Source: Paenibacillus sp. FSL H8-0048 (lineage in GTDB: Bacteria > Bacillota > Bacilli > Paenibacillales > Paenibacillaceae). Taken from it: 64,000 bases of DNA. Positions 52,914 through 62,001 of the stretch are shown here, piece after piece. Numbering within the stretch: the first letter of the stretch is position 1; each line of letters starts with the position of its first letter. The position numbers and the translations under genes are program-made. The stretch spans positions 5,704,001 to 5,768,000 of the forward strand of contig NZ_JBBODF010000001.1 in NCBI RefSeq assembly GCF_038002825.1, read 5' to 3'. The notes beneath the pieces were generated by a model. It was not told the origin of the DNA. It was given only the letters and a program-made list of their open reading frames with translations, and ran no database searches.

Positions 52914-54500
52914 ATGAATAAAGCAACGGACCATAAGCTTCAGAGTGAAGTCGACAAACGCAGAACCTTTGCGATTATTTCCCACCCGGATGCGGGGAAA
53001 ACTACACTGACCGAGAAACTGCTGCTCTTCGGAGGCGCCATCCGTCTGGCAGGTACAGTCAAAGCCCGTAAGGCGAGCAAGCACGCCACCAGTGACTGGA
53101 TGGAAATTGAGAAGCAGCGCGGAATCTCGGTAACGTCCTCCGTAATGCAATTTGATTACCTGGACCACCGGGTGAACATTCTGGATACTCCGGGTCACCA
53201 GGATTTCAGTGAAGACACCTATCGTACGCTCACTGCGGCTGACAGTGCGGTCATGCTGATCGACGTAGCCAAGGGTGTGGAGACACAGACCATCAAGCTG
53301 TTCCAGGTCTGCGCGAAGCGCGGCATTCCGATCTTCACCTTCATTAATAAGCTGGACCGCGAAGGCCGCAGCCCGTTTGATCTGATGGAGGAGCTGGAGA
53401 ATGTGCTGGGCATCCGCTCGGTGCCGATGAACTGGCCGATTGGGATGGGCCGTGAGCTGTGCGGTGTCTATGACCGGATGAAGAATCAGGTCGAGCTGTT
53501 CCAGGGCGATGACCATTCCGTAATTAAAGTACAGAAGGTAGAGAGCTACCGCGACCCGATTATCCGTGAGATGGCGGGGGAGTACCTGCATGATCAGCTA
53601 TGCGCGGATCTGGAGCTGCTGGATGTAGCGGGCGATCCTTTTGACTATGAGAAGGTGCTGCGCGGGGAGATTACTCCGGTATTCTTCGGCAGTGCGATCA
53701 ACAACTTCGGTGTGCAGACGTTCCTGGATAATTTCCTGGAGCTTGCGCCGAAGCCTGAACCGCGCCGCAGTACAGCGGGCTCTGTAGAACCGACGAATGA
53801 GAAATTCACCGGCTATGTATTCAAAATTCAGGCGAACATGAATCCCGCACACCGTGACCGTATCGCGTTCCTGCGTATCGTGTCCGGCAAGTTCGAGCGC
53901 GGAATGAGTGTGAAGCATGTACGTGCCGGCAAAGACATCAAGCTGTCCCAGCCGCAGCAGTTCCTTGCCCAAGACCGGGACATTGTGGAAGAGGCATATC
54001 CGGGGGATATTATCGGCCTGTTCGACCCGGGCATTTTCCGGATTGGCGATACGCTCAGTCAGGCTGGAGATATCGAATTCGATGAGCTGCCGACCTTCTC
54101 GCCGGAGATTTTCTCCAAAGTCACCATCAAGAATGCACTGAAATCGAAGCAATTCCAAAAGGGGATTGACCAGCTGACCGAAGAGGGCATGATCCAGGTG
54201 TTCCGTACCGTCAACTTCGATGATATTCTGCTGGGTGTAGTCGGACAGCTGCAGTTCGAGGTGTTCGAGTACCGTATGAAGGGTGAATATGGCGTGGATG
54301 TGCAGCTGCAGCGTATGAGCTACCAGTTCGCACGCTGGATCGTGGATGAGAACAAGCCGGATGCCAGCAAGTTCCGGATCAACTCCACTCTGGTTACGGA
54401 CAAGAAGGGCAATTACGTAGTGCTGTTCGAGAACGAATACGCCATGCGGACCGCGATGGAGAAGAATCCGACCGCGAAGTTCCTGGAGACTGCTCCTTGA
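52914..54500 (+). CDS. prfC: Peptide chain release factor 3
   Basis: This 528-residue translational GTPase removes release factors 1 and 2 from the ribosome after peptide release. The G1 motif HPDAGKTT (about 23-30), G3 DTPGHQDFSEDTYR and G4 NKLDREGR are intact, with the RF3 C-terminal domain following (EEGMIQVFRT, GVVGQLQFEVFEYRM). Length matches the family. It is a single-gene unit with a strong terminator. Confidence 0.95.
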   Translation: MNKATDHKLQSEVDKRRTFAIISHPDAGKTTLTEKLLLFGGAIRLAGTVKARKASKHATSDWMEIEKQRGISVTSSVMQFDYLDHRVNILDTPGHQDFSEDTYRTLTAADSAVMLIDVAKGVETQTIKLFQVCAKRGIPIFTFINKLDREGRSPFDLMEELENVLGIRSVPMNWPIGMGRELCGVYDRMKNQVELFQGDDHSVIKVQKVESYRDPIIREMAGEYLHDQLCADLELLDVAGDPFDYEKVLRGEITPVFFGSAINNFGVQTFLDNFLELAPKPEPRRSTAGSVEPTNEKFTGYVFKIQANMNPAHRDRIAFLRIVSGKFERGMSVKHVRAGKDIKLSQPQQFLAQDRDIVEEAYPGDIIGLFDPGIFRIGDTLSQAGDIEFDELPTFSPEIFSKVTIKNALKSKQFQKGIDQLTEEGMIQVFRTVNFDDILLGVVGQLQFEVFEYRMKGEYGVDVQLQRMSYQFARWIVDENKPDASKFRINSTLVTDKKGNYVVLFENEYAMRTAMEKNPTAKFLETAP

Positions 54501-54556
54501 TGGGTGTTATAGAAGTAAGATGCTTAGTTTAGCATATGCATGATTAGGCTATAAAA

Positions 54557-54605
54557 AACCTCCGCCTCCACCCGTGCAGCTGCACGGTGGGGTGCGGAGG
54601 TTTTT
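54557..54605. terminator. Strong terminator between prfC and sspI
   Basis: AACCTCCGC pairs with GCGGAGGTT and CACCCGTGCA with TGCACGGTG, with T and A runs at both ends, so it can stop transcription from both sides. Confidence 0.9.
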
Positions 54606-54622
54606 GGCGGGATGGGCCTCCT

Positions 54623-54859
54623 CTAGGAGGTGATGGACCCTGGGGTAAGCTTGTCCAGATGTCTGTGCAGCATAGAGAGAACCCGGTCCTGCTTCGCAGG
54701 GTCGAGGTCCTTCCAGATCATCTCAAAGACGACACCCAGTCCGGGAAGCGCGGCTTCCGGCCCGTCTACGGAATTCTCAATGACCTCCCGCAGACCTTCT
54801 TCGGACTGGCCGTGCACCTTGTGAATGATGGCCTGGCGCAAATCAAGGGTGACTGGCAT
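54623..54859 (-). CDS. sspI: Small acid-soluble spore protein SspI
   Basis: This 78-residue protein reads PVTLDLRQAIIHKVHGQSEE and LPGLGVVFEMIWKDL, the hallmark segments of SspI. It is made in the forespore and packed in the spore core. I start at the ATG at 54859 because AAGGAGG lies seven bases before it; a longer frame has no such site. It shows that the host forms endospores. Confidence 0.92.
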   Translation of the reverse strand: MPVTLDLRQAIIHKVHGQSEEGLREVIENSVDGPEAALPGLGVVFEMIWKDLDPAKQDRVLSMLHRHLDKLTPGSITS

Positions 54860-55055
54860 AATCGGCCTCCTTAAAGTTTTGTGAGCATCTGCTTCCTGAA
54901 TCAGCATCGCACAACTGACTTCGAAAGCAGGAGCTTAGTCAGGTATAAGCAGCCTTCTTATAAGGTGCCCTGCGGGAGCGCTGAACATTCAAGTTTATAA
55001 CGGCTTATGCTATACTGTGTGAGATGTATTATATGTGCGGGAGGGACAAGGCTTA

Positions 55056-55715
55056 ATGGCAAAAAAACAGTATGCGATCATCGGCATGGGCCGCTTCGGC
55101 TCAAGTGTGGCCAAAGCGCTCAGCGGGATGGGCTATGAGGTGCTGGCCATTGATGCGGATGAACAGCGCACCCAGGAAATCTCCAATATTGTGACCCATG
55201 CCGTATCTGCGGACTCCACGGATGAAGAGGCGCTGCGTGCGCTGGGCATCCGTAACTTCGATGTGGTGGTAGTCGCCATCGGTGAAGATATTCAGGCCAG
55301 CATTCTGACAACGCTGATCCTGAAGGATCTGGGCGTACCTGCCATTATCGCCAAAGCCAAAAGTGAGCTGCACGGCAAGGTACTGGGCAAAATCGGAGCA
55401 GATAAGGTGATCTACCCGGAGCGGGACATGGGGATGCGCGTGGCGCATCATCTCGCTTCTCCGAACATCCTCGATTACATCGAGCTGTCACCGGAGTACA
55501 GCATTCTCGACATGAAGGTCTCGGGGCCAATGCTGGGTAAGAACCTGCAGGAGCTTGATATACGCGCCAAATATGGGTGCAATGTGATGGCGATCCGTCA
55601 GGGCGAGGAAATGAATATCTCTCCCAGAGCGGAGGACCGTCTGACCGATGGTGATGTCCTTGTCATTGTCGGACGGAAGGATAACCTGACGAAGCTGGAA
55701 ATGGCTTATCAATAG
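55056..55715 (+). CDS. TrkA/KtrA-family potassium uptake regulatory protein
   Basis: This 219-residue protein has an N-terminal NAD-binding TrkA_N domain (YAIIGMGRFGSSVAKAL, then the acidic end of strand two AIDADE) and a C-terminal TrkA_C domain (MLGKNLQELDIRAKYGCNVM). It forms rings that gate a potassium channel in response to nucleotides. The membrane partner KtrB/D is not in the window. GGGAGGGA precedes the ATG at 55056. Confidence 0.9.
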   Translation: MAKKQYAIIGMGRFGSSVAKALSGMGYEVLAIDADEQRTQEISNIVTHAVSADSTDEEALRALGIRNFDVVVVAIGEDIQASILTTLILKDLGVPAIIAKAKSELHGKVLGKIGADKVIYPERDMGMRVAHHLASPNILDYIELSPEYSILDMKVSGPMLGKNLQELDIRAKYGCNVMAIRQGEEMNISPRAEDRLTDGDVLVIVGRKDNLTKLEMAYQ

Positions 55716-55746
55716 GAATCTGTAAGCAACAGAAAGGTAGGACCCT

Positions 55747-56535
55747 ATGGAAATTATGTCGCCGCAGAACACGCGGGTGAAGGAATGGGCCGGACTACAG
55801 GAGAAGAAGCACCGTGACCGGTCCGGCAAATATATCGTGGAAGGCATTCATCTGGTGCAGGAGGCCCTGCAGGCGGAAGCAGATGTGGAATGCCTGGCCT
55901 TTGATCTTGATAAAGGCATGCCGGCTGAGCTGAAGCCGCTGCTTCAGGCCATACAGGGCATGGAGGTCATCGGCGTATCGGCGGCAGTGGTTGCCAAGTG
56001 CAGCAGCACGGGCACCCCGCAGCCGGTATTCGCCATTGTGCGGAAGGAGCAACAGGGCCTAGAGGCTATTCTGTCGAAGCCGGACAGCCTGGTTGTGGTG
56101 CTGGACGGGGTCCAGGACCCCGGCAATGTAGGCACCATCATCCGCAGCGCGGATGCGGCGGGCGCGGACGGCGTGATCCTCGGCCGGGGCTGCGCCGATC
56201 TCTTCAACCCGAAGACCATCCGGTCCACGATGGGCTCGATGTTCCATCTCCCGGTAGTGGAGGGAGAGCTAAGTACCATACTCCCGCAGGCACGGGAGGG
56301 CGGGGCGCTGCTGGTCAGCACCTCGCTGACGGCTGAGGATTCCTGCTACACCCATGATTTTCACGGCAGCCAGTGGCTGCTGATCGGCAGCGAAGGCCAA
56401 GGCATCTCGCCCGAGACAGCCCGGCTAGTCGACAAAAGCATCCTCATCCCCATGGCCGGCCGCGCCGAATCGCTGAACGCCGCGATGGCCGCGACGATAT
56501 TGCTTTTTGAGGGAATGCGGCAGCGGGGGAATTAA
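55747..56535 (+). CDS. TrmH/SpoU-family RNA 2'-O-methyltransferase (YsgA type)
   Basis: This 262-residue enzyme uses S-adenosylmethionine to methylate a ribose in rRNA or tRNA. It has the substrate-binding N-terminal domain and the SPOUT knot with three motifs: VVLDGVQDPGNVGTIIRSAD, LLIGSEGQGIS and IPMAGRAESLNAAMAATILL. In B. subtilis a close relative, ysgA, lies between sspI and pheST; here it also follows sspI and a potassium gene, but pheST does not follow. Confidence 0.9.
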   Translation: MEIMSPQNTRVKEWAGLQEKKHRDRSGKYIVEGIHLVQEALQAEADVECLAFDLDKGMPAELKPLLQAIQGMEVIGVSAAVVAKCSSTGTPQPVFAIVRKEQQGLEAILSKPDSLVVVLDGVQDPGNVGTIIRSADAAGADGVILGRGCADLFNPKTIRSTMGSMFHLPVVEGELSTILPQAREGGALLVSTSLTAEDSCYTHDFHGSQWLLIGSEGQGISPETARLVDKSILIPMAGRAESLNAAMAATILLFEGMRQRGN

Positions 56536-56932
56536 AGGGTGGAGTGATGAACCTTGAGTAAATCGTAGTTCGAGCCACGCGAGTACTTTGACGAAGGCCA
56601 TGCCATTTTTGGTAACAGGCTTGGACAAAGGAGCCGAACAACAAAACGGCATCATTTTGGTTCCTGTATTTCGTAGTCCTTGGTTTACACGGCCATCCTT
56701 TAGACTTCTTCCGAAGTTAATACTTGTTTGAATACGGTCAAGAATGGGGTATAACTATTATGAGGTCGCCTCATTTCGGTTTGGTTTGGTCGTACTTACC
56801 ATTACCCGAAATGGCGGCCTTTTTTGTAGTGCAGCTACTAGACAAACCTACTCGCTCATGAAAAAATTAGATGAAGGTGTAAAAAATAAAGTTATAGACT
56901 AATTATGTTTTGACAAGGGGGCTTAAGAATTA
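56536..56932. other. 397-base gap with unexplained sequence and a terminator
   Basis: The first ~150 bases have a short frame on the minus strand (CSAPLSKPVTKNGMAFVKV) that does not look like a complete gene and may be a repeat remnant. A terminator occupies 56762-56825. The last 100 bases are AT-rich. Confidence 0.4.
56762..56825 (+). terminator. Terminator with a long loop
   Basis: AGGTCGCCTCATTTCGG pairs with CCGAAATGGCGGCCT with small bulges, followed by TTTTTT. It closes the transcript of the methyltransferase gene. Confidence 0.7.
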
Positions 56933-57661
56933 ATGAGCCGAATTAATGTACCAAGACAAATTGACGATACCGTAATCAACTTTTGTAAGTCCATTTCACC
57001 AAAAGAAAAACCAGAGTACATAAAAGTGATCCCTGAAAAATGGACTAAAAAAAACGAATGCTACGATAATGTACAACAAATGGTACAACAATTTGGTGGT
57101 AAGAGGCAGTTAGGCTGGCGCATTCAAGTTGTGCCCGATCCTTCACCTAAATTCATGATTGAAGCTGTCCATCATGCCATCTGGATTAAAGATAATGGTG
57201 AAAAAGTAGATGTTACGCCACAAATATCTATTACTAAAGGCATTGTTTTTGTAGCAGACGATGTAACTAAGTTTGGAAAATACAGAATAGGGGAGAAATA
57301 TCAAGCGTTAATAGACCATCCATTAGTGCATGAATATATTGCACTTTGTAATAAAGAGAGTGAGGAGTACACTAATAAAACATTATTAGACGATAGACCT
57401 AATATTCCAATGAGTATCAGTTCGAGACAGGAGCAATTGAAGCAAGCAATATTACATACTAGGGATCTTTCACGTCATAAACCGATTCAACAGGCGAATT
57501 CGCAAGACAAGAAAATAGTAGAAGAAAAGAAAAATTCTTCTCTCGAAGAGCAAATTGGGCAAAAAATAATACAAAATGAACAATCAGAAACTCATAAAGT
57601 TAATCCTTCGTTTATTTCTAGGGTTAAAGGGAAAATTAAGGGCTTGTCAGGCCGACAATAA
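56933..57661 (+). CDS. Protein of unknown function with a possible Cys-His-Asp site
   Basis: This 242-residue cytosolic protein is not recognised with certainty. Its first ~110 residues hold NECYDNV (Cys43), MIEAVHHAIWI (His80/His81) and KVDVTP (Asp93). That order of Cys, His and Asp is seen in papain-like or NlpC-like enzymes. The last ~90 residues are hydrophilic and repetitive in Lys, Gln and Glu, likely disordered, ending with a basic tail. Base composition is AT-rich against the GC-rich neighbours, so it was probably acquired. CAAGGGGG precedes the ATG. Confidence 0.6.
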   Translation: MSRINVPRQIDDTVINFCKSISPKEKPEYIKVIPEKWTKKNECYDNVQQMVQQFGGKRQLGWRIQVVPDPSPKFMIEAVHHAIWIKDNGEKVDVTPQISITKGIVFVADDVTKFGKYRIGEKYQALIDHPLVHEYIALCNKESEEYTNKTLLDDRPNIPMSISSRQEQLKQAILHTRDLSRHKPIQQANSQDKKIVEEKKNSSLEEQIGQKIIQNEQSETHKVNPSFISRVKGKIKGLSGRQ

Positions 57662-57814
57662 TTTTTAAACTGGTTCCATATCGCTGATGGAAGTGGATTA
57701 TTGGAAATAATAAGCGTGCTTAATGGAGTTCTTTATAAATGAATTTGTACCCTACAACAATTTAGAAGTATAATGTGCTTAACCAACCTATATAGCTTGT
57801 CACAACAGAGTCAG

Positions 57815-57857
57815 TCCCGGTGTGTCTGAATAAGACGTCATGCATCCGGGGCTTTTT
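57815..57857 (+). terminator. Terminator after the unknown gene
   Basis: AGTCCCGG pairs with CCGGGGCT (one G-U pair) around a long loop, followed by TTTTTT. Confidence 0.65.
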
Positions 57858-57901
57858 TGTATTCTTGTTCTGCTTCCATATTATAAATAGGAGTGATGGA
57901 G

Positions 57902-58630
57902 ATGGGGATTATTGTGGCGATTGGCGGAGGAGAGATTAGCGAATTGGAGACTTTGGCCATCGATCAGACGATTGTAGATCTAACGAATAAAAGGAAGCCC
58001 AAAGCATTGTTCATTCCTACAGCAAGCATGGATGCGGAAGGATATTGTGACTCTTTTCAAATAGTGTACGGTGACCGGTTAGGGTGTGAGGTCAAGTATT
58101 TGCTGCTGACGAAAAATACATATGCACGAGAAGAAATAGAGGACATGATTTTATTCGCCGATGTAATCTATGTGGGTGGCGGTAATACGAGGATGATGCT
58201 GGATATCTGGCGGGAGCATGGTGTGGATCTTTTGCTGAAGAAAGCGTACGACTCGGGGGTTGTGTTGTCAGGGATGAGTGCGGGTTCGATCTGCTGGTAC
58301 GAATACGGTCATAGTGATACAGAGGCGTTTGATACTTCAGGAGAGAGGATTTATATCAAATTGAAGGCGATGGGGATCTTACCAGGGATTCACTGTCCTC
58401 ATTATAATGAAGACAACCGTGAGGCAGATTTCTTGGAGATGGTTAAGGGGATGGATACAACAGGCATAGCCATTGAGAATCACTGCGCCATTATTTATAA
58501 AGATGACGTATATAAAGTGATCTCCTCCAGAGAGCAGGCCAAGGCCTATAGGATTCAAGAGATCAATCAGCAGATGATCGTGACGGAGATAGAGAAACAT
58601 GCTGAATATAATGAGATAGCGAATATGTGA
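57902..58630 (+). CDS. S51-family peptidase (dipeptidase E/cyanophycinase-like)
   Basis: This 242-residue cytosolic peptidase has catalytic Ser126 in LSGMSAGSICWYEYG, an upstream VIYVGGGNTRMMLD loop, and PGIHCPHYNED with a likely His. The family removes Asp-X dipeptides or similar. I start at the ATG at 57902 because AGGAG sits eight bases before it. It is a single gene, with a bidirectional terminator after it. Confidence 0.85.
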   Translation: MGIIVAIGGGEISELETLAIDQTIVDLTNKRKPKALFIPTASMDAEGYCDSFQIVYGDRLGCEVKYLLLTKNTYAREEIEDMILFADVIYVGGGNTRMMLDIWREHGVDLLLKKAYDSGVVLSGMSAGSICWYEYGHSDTEAFDTSGERIYIKLKAMGILPGIHCPHYNEDNREADFLEMVKGMDTTGIAIENHCAIIYKDDVYKVISSREQAKAYRIQEINQQMIVTEIEKHAEYNEIANM

Positions 58631-58633
58631 ATA

Positions 58634-58677
58634 AAAGCCCGCACTCCGCCTATCCGGCCAGAGTACGGGCTTTTGAT
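58634..58677. terminator. Bidirectional terminator between convergent genes
   Basis: AAAAGCCCG-ACTC pairs with GAGT-CGGGCTTTT, serving both the peptidase gene and the XRE-cupin regulator. Confidence 0.85.
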
Positions 58678-58680
58678 TGT

Positions 58681-59232
58681 TCAGAGGACGTCGTGTCCGT
58701 TTTCGTTTTCTGTGTAGATGGAGATTAGCACAATCGCGGTGTCTTCCCCCGTATTTTTGACGGAATGGGGGGTGCAGGCATTCCAGCTAAAGGAATCACC
58801 TTCGGTAAATTCGGCGCCGTCTTCCCCTTGCTGTGCATAGATGGTCCCTTTAAGGACGATATGGACCTCCTGTCCTTCATGCGCATGGGGGGCATCCCCA
58901 ATCATGGCACTGGGAGGGAACTCCACGATAGACATGCGTACGTTCTGGGTAGAACTGAGGTGCTCGACCTTGAGCTTAGCTGCGCCGCTGGTGGTGATTC
59001 TCCGTTCATTCTTGCGGACAATCTGCATTCGCTCCTCTTTCTTTAACAGCAAATAAGCTAAAGGCACTTTTAGGGCCTGTGCAATATTCTCCAGCGTTGA
59101 AATCGAAGGCGAGGTTTTATTGGTTTCGACCTGGCTCATGAAGCCTTGGGAGAGGCCGGTAGTGTCGCAGATTTGCGCGATGGTGATATTTTTCCGCTTG
59201 CGGATTGCCCGTATTGTAGCGCCGATATCCAT
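58681..59232 (-). CDS. XRE-family regulator with C-terminal cupin domain
   Basis: This 183-residue protein has an N-terminal helix-turn-helix (NITIAQICDTTGLSQGFMSQ, VETNKTSPSISTLENIAQAL) and a C-terminal cupin (HAHEGQEVHIVLKGTIYAQQ, WNACTPHSVKNTGED). The cupin binds a small ligand. It is divergent from the esterase and dioxygenase genes across a 159-base AT-rich gap and may control them. Confidence 0.88.
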   Translation of the reverse strand: MDIGATIRAIRKRKNITIAQICDTTGLSQGFMSQVETNKTSPSISTLENIAQALKVPLAYLLLKKEERMQIVRKNERRITTSGAAKLKVEHLSSTQNVRMSIVEFPPSAMIGDAPHAHEGQEVHIVLKGTIYAQQGEDGAEFTEGDSFSWNACTPHSVKNTGEDTAIVLISIYTENENGHDVL

Positions 59233-59391
59233 GGGATCACACCTTAATAATATTTGTAATACTAAACTTATTTTTATATTAACAATTTTATTATTGACAA
59301 GTCAATGCGGACTACGATAAATTACTCATATAGAAAATATATTATTATAACTAATATTTAATTATGGATATTAAGTATGGAGGAAAATAAG

Positions 59392-60051
59392 ATGAATCCT
59401 AAATATTCATATGATGTTCATTTACCGGATAAGCTGTTGCAAGGCAGGAGGTACCCGGTGATCTTTACTTTTCACGGCAAGGGCTCTAATGAGCACAATA
59501 TGTTCGGTCTGGTGGCGCCGCTGGCTGAGGAGTTCATTATTATCGGGGTTCGCGGGAATCTGCCGCTGGGTACGGGGTATCAATATTATGATTTGAAAAG
59601 CCTGGGCAACCCCATCCGCGAGATGTTTGACCAAGCGGTCAGCGATCTTGAGGCCTTCATTCACTATGCAACGCGGCAGTATCCGGTCGATCCGGACAGA
59701 CGTTATTTGCTCGGCTTCAGCCAAGGGGCCATTCTGTCCATGACGCTTGCGCTTACGATGGGCGAGCAGCTCAAGGGTATTGTCGCGCTGAATGGATATA
59801 TTCCTGATTTTGTGAAAAAGGAGTATGACCTCCGCAGCCTTAAGAACGTGTCCGTCTTCGCTTCGCATGGTGAATACGATTCGGTATTCCCGGTGCGCAT
59901 TGGACATGAGACTGCCGCCTATCTGGAGGGGCAAACCGAACGGTTGACCTTCAGACTCTATCCGTCCGACCACGGCGTAACTGAAGAGAACCAGCGTGAT
60001 TTCCTGCAATGGCTCAAGCAGGATGCCGGATTAACCCTTAATAAGGAGTGA
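59392..60051 (+). CDS. Alpha/beta-hydrolase esterase (MhqD/YodD-like)
   Basis: This 219-residue hydrolase has nucleophile Ser in LGFSQGAILS, Asp in HGEYDSVFP and His in PSDHGVT, a full catalytic triad. The N-terminal VIFTFHGKGSNEHNMFGL holds the oxyanion loop. It resembles carboxylesterases such as B. subtilis MhqD of the hydroquinone stress regulon. I start at the ATG at 59392, right after GGAGGA. A dioxygenase gene follows 6 bases later, so the pair probably acts on aromatic or quinone compounds. Confidence 0.85.
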   Translation: MNPKYSYDVHLPDKLLQGRRYPVIFTFHGKGSNEHNMFGLVAPLAEEFIIIGVRGNLPLGTGYQYYDLKSLGNPIREMFDQAVSDLEAFIHYATRQYPVDPDRRYLLGFSQGAILSMTLALTMGEQLKGIVALNGYIPDFVKKEYDLRSLKNVSVFASHGEYDSVFPVRIGHETAAYLEGQTERLTFRLYPSDHGVTEENQRDFLQWLKQDAGLTLNKE

Positions 60052-60057
60052 TTATCG

Positions 60058-60828
60058 ATGATGCCTTCCTATTTTTTTGCACACGGAGCTCCATCTATTG
60101 TTCTGGAAGATAATGCCTACACCAAACTGTTAAAAGAGTTCAAAGACCATATGCCCAAACCGAAAGCTATCGTTCTCTTCTCAGCGCATTGGGAGGAACA
60201 CGTGCAGTCAGTAGGCGCGGCGGCAACGTATGATACCATTTATGACTTTGGCGGATTCCAGGACGAGCTGTACCAGATGACATATCCGGCGAAGAGTGAC
60301 CAGACGCTTGCAGATCAAATCCAGAATTTGTTCACTGCGCATGGGATTGAGAATGTACGGAATGAGACAAGAGGCCTTGACCACGGCGCATGGGCTGTAC
60401 TCAAGCTGCTCTACCCGGAAGCGGATATTCCGGTTGTGGCGATGTCTGTGAATCGTGATCTGCCTAATGAACAGCAGTACGAGATCGGCAAGGCGCTGGC
60501 GCCGCTGCGTGAACAGGATGTGCTTATTATTGCCAGCGGGGGAACCGTTCATAATCTGCGGAGGTTGAACTGGAATTCGGATGAGGTCAACGGATGGGCC
60601 GAGCAGTTCGATCACTGGGTTCAGGAGAAGCTGGAAGCATGGGATACAGAAGCTCTATTTAAATACGATGAGCTTGCTCCCTATGCAGAGATGGCGGTCC
60701 CGACGAGTGAGCATTTTATTCCGCTGTTCATCGCTATGGGAGCGGGGGACCCGGGGCGTAATGCGCAGCTTCTTCACCGGAGTTATCAATATGGTAATCT
60801 AAGCTTAAGCTGCTGGCAGTTTAATTAA
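60058..60828 (+). CDS. Extradiol ring-cleavage dioxygenase (DODA/YgiD-type LigB family)
   Basis: This 256-residue enzyme has metal and catalytic residues in FFAHGAPSIVLE, LFSAHWEEH and GLDHGAWAVL, and the late motif IASGGTVHNLRRLNW. The family opens catechol rings using a divalent metal and oxygen. It lies 6 bases after the esterase gene, so both are made together. The substrate could be a catechol or hydroquinone formed from plant or soil aromatics. A terminator follows. Confidence 0.9.
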   Translation: MMPSYFFAHGAPSIVLEDNAYTKLLKEFKDHMPKPKAIVLFSAHWEEHVQSVGAAATYDTIYDFGGFQDELYQMTYPAKSDQTLADQIQNLFTAHGIENVRNETRGLDHGAWAVLKLLYPEADIPVVAMSVNRDLPNEQQYEIGKALAPLREQDVLIIASGGTVHNLRRLNWNSDEVNGWAEQFDHWVQEKLEAWDTEALFKYDELAPYAEMAVPTSEHFIPLFIAMGAGDPGRNAQLLHRSYQYGNLSLSCWQFN

Positions 60829-60837
60829 GCTGCATAA

Positions 60838-60870
60838 CAAAAAAAGGCCCTGAAACAGGCCTTTTTTTGT
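60838..60870. terminator. Bidirectional terminator
   Basis: AAAAAAAGGCC and GGCCTTTTTTT arms pair around the TGAAACA loop region, between the dioxygenase gene and the leftward CNNM gene. Confidence 0.9.
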
Positions 60871-60887
60871 GAAATGCTAAACGTTCT

Positions 60888-61952
60888 TTATGAGACTGGA
60901 GAAACATTGATATTTAATGACTCATCACGGATCTCGCCGACAATCTCTTCCAGAAGATCCTCCATGGTCACAATCCCGGTAGTCTTGCCGGTGCTGTCCG
61001 TCACTTTTGCCATATGGACCCTGGTATGCTGCATTCGCAACAATACATCCCGCAGGTTCTCAGTCTCCGTAAATGTTGGAATCTCGTGAACGAATTTTTG
61101 CCAGTCCGCGCTTCGTCCTGCTGCAATACTGGTCAACATTTCTTTGGTGTTAATGTAACCCGTAAACGGTTCGCTTTCATTTGGACTTACAACGGGGTAA
61201 CGGGTGTAGTCATGCTCACCCACTACTTCAATTAACTTATCGACGGGCATTCCCATTTGTACAGTTACCACTTTTTCAATGGGCACAATAATCTCACTAA
61301 GTCTGCGTTCATCAAAAGCGAAGATGTTATTCAAATAGATAAGTTCCGTCTTGTTGATTTCTCCGCTCTCAAAGCTTTGGTCCACAATCCACTTCAGCTC
61401 TTCTTCAGAGTGCACCGTTTCATGCCCCGCAGGCTTCACTCCAAAAATACGGAGCAACAGTCTTGCAGATCCATTCAGGGCAACGATGAACGGATAGGTG
61501 ATTTTGCCGAACCAATAGAGCGGAGGAGCAAGCAGTAAGGTCATCTTTTCAGCAAACTGAATCGCCAGGGTCTTGGGGGCAAGCTCTCCAATCACTACAT
61601 GCAAGAAGGTGATGATTGACAAGGCGATCAGATAAGATAAGACGGTAGACAAGGCGGCTGGAACACCTATTTGGTCAAATAGCGGATGCAAAACCCGTTC
61701 AACGGTAGGCTCACCCAGCGCACCGAGCACCAAAGCGGTTATTGTAATCCCTAATTGACAAGCGGATAGATAGTAATCTAAATCGCGGGCAACCTTTTTG
61801 GCGGTCACCGCTTTCTTGTTGCCTTCGGTGATCAGTTGATCAATCCGGGACATACGTACCTTGAGAATAGCGAACTCAGCGCCTACAAAGAAAGCGGTAA
61901 GGCCAATAAAGACAGCTACCAGAATTAAGTTTAATGTAATGACTCCGTCCAA
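60888..61952 (-). CDS. CNNM/HlyC-family membrane protein, short form
   Basis: This 354-residue protein has an N-terminal DUF21 membrane domain (AFFVGAEFAILKVRMSRIDQL, LSACQLGITITALVLG) and a pair of CBS domains (PVVSPNESEPFTGYIN, GIVTMEDLLEEIVGEI). It stops soon after the second CBS, so it lacks the C-terminal CorC/HlyC domain of its neighbour at 62002. The family is linked with magnesium or cobalt efflux. I choose the TTG at 61952 because GGAGGG lies 6 bases before it and the neighbour starts the same way with TTGGAC. Confidence 0.85.
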   Translation of the reverse strand: MDGVITLNLILVAVFIGLTAFFVGAEFAILKVRMSRIDQLITEGNKKAVTAKKVARDLDYYLSACQLGITITALVLGALGEPTVERVLHPLFDQIGVPAALSTVLSYLIALSIITFLHVVIGELAPKTLAIQFAEKMTLLLAPPLYWFGKITYPFIVALNGSARLLLRIFGVKPAGHETVHSEEELKWIVDQSFESGEINKTELIYLNNIFAFDERRLSEIIVPIEKVVTVQMGMPVDKLIEVVGEHDYTRYPVVSPNESEPFTGYINTKEMLTSIAAGRSADWQKFVHEIPTFTETENLRDVLLRMQHTRVHMAKVTDSTGKTTGIVTMEDLLEEIVGEIRDESLNINVSPVS

Positions 61953-61985
61953 ATTTTTCCCTCCGGCTGAGGGATTCACCTCCAA
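61953..61985 (-). promoter_or_regulatory. Conserved leader before the short CNNM gene
   Basis: On the minus strand the leader reads GGAGGTGAATCCCTC, then a short loop, then GGAGGG and the TTG start. CCCTC can pair with the ribosome site GAGGG or with the upstream GAGG. The same layout precedes the next gene. Confidence 0.5.
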
Positions 61986-62001
61986 AAGTTATAATTATAC
62001 G

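Noticed and set aside
56425..56655. Minus-strand frames after the methyltransferase gene
   Set aside because: They overlap the 3' end of a clear gene, lack ribosome sites and look like chance or repeat remnants.
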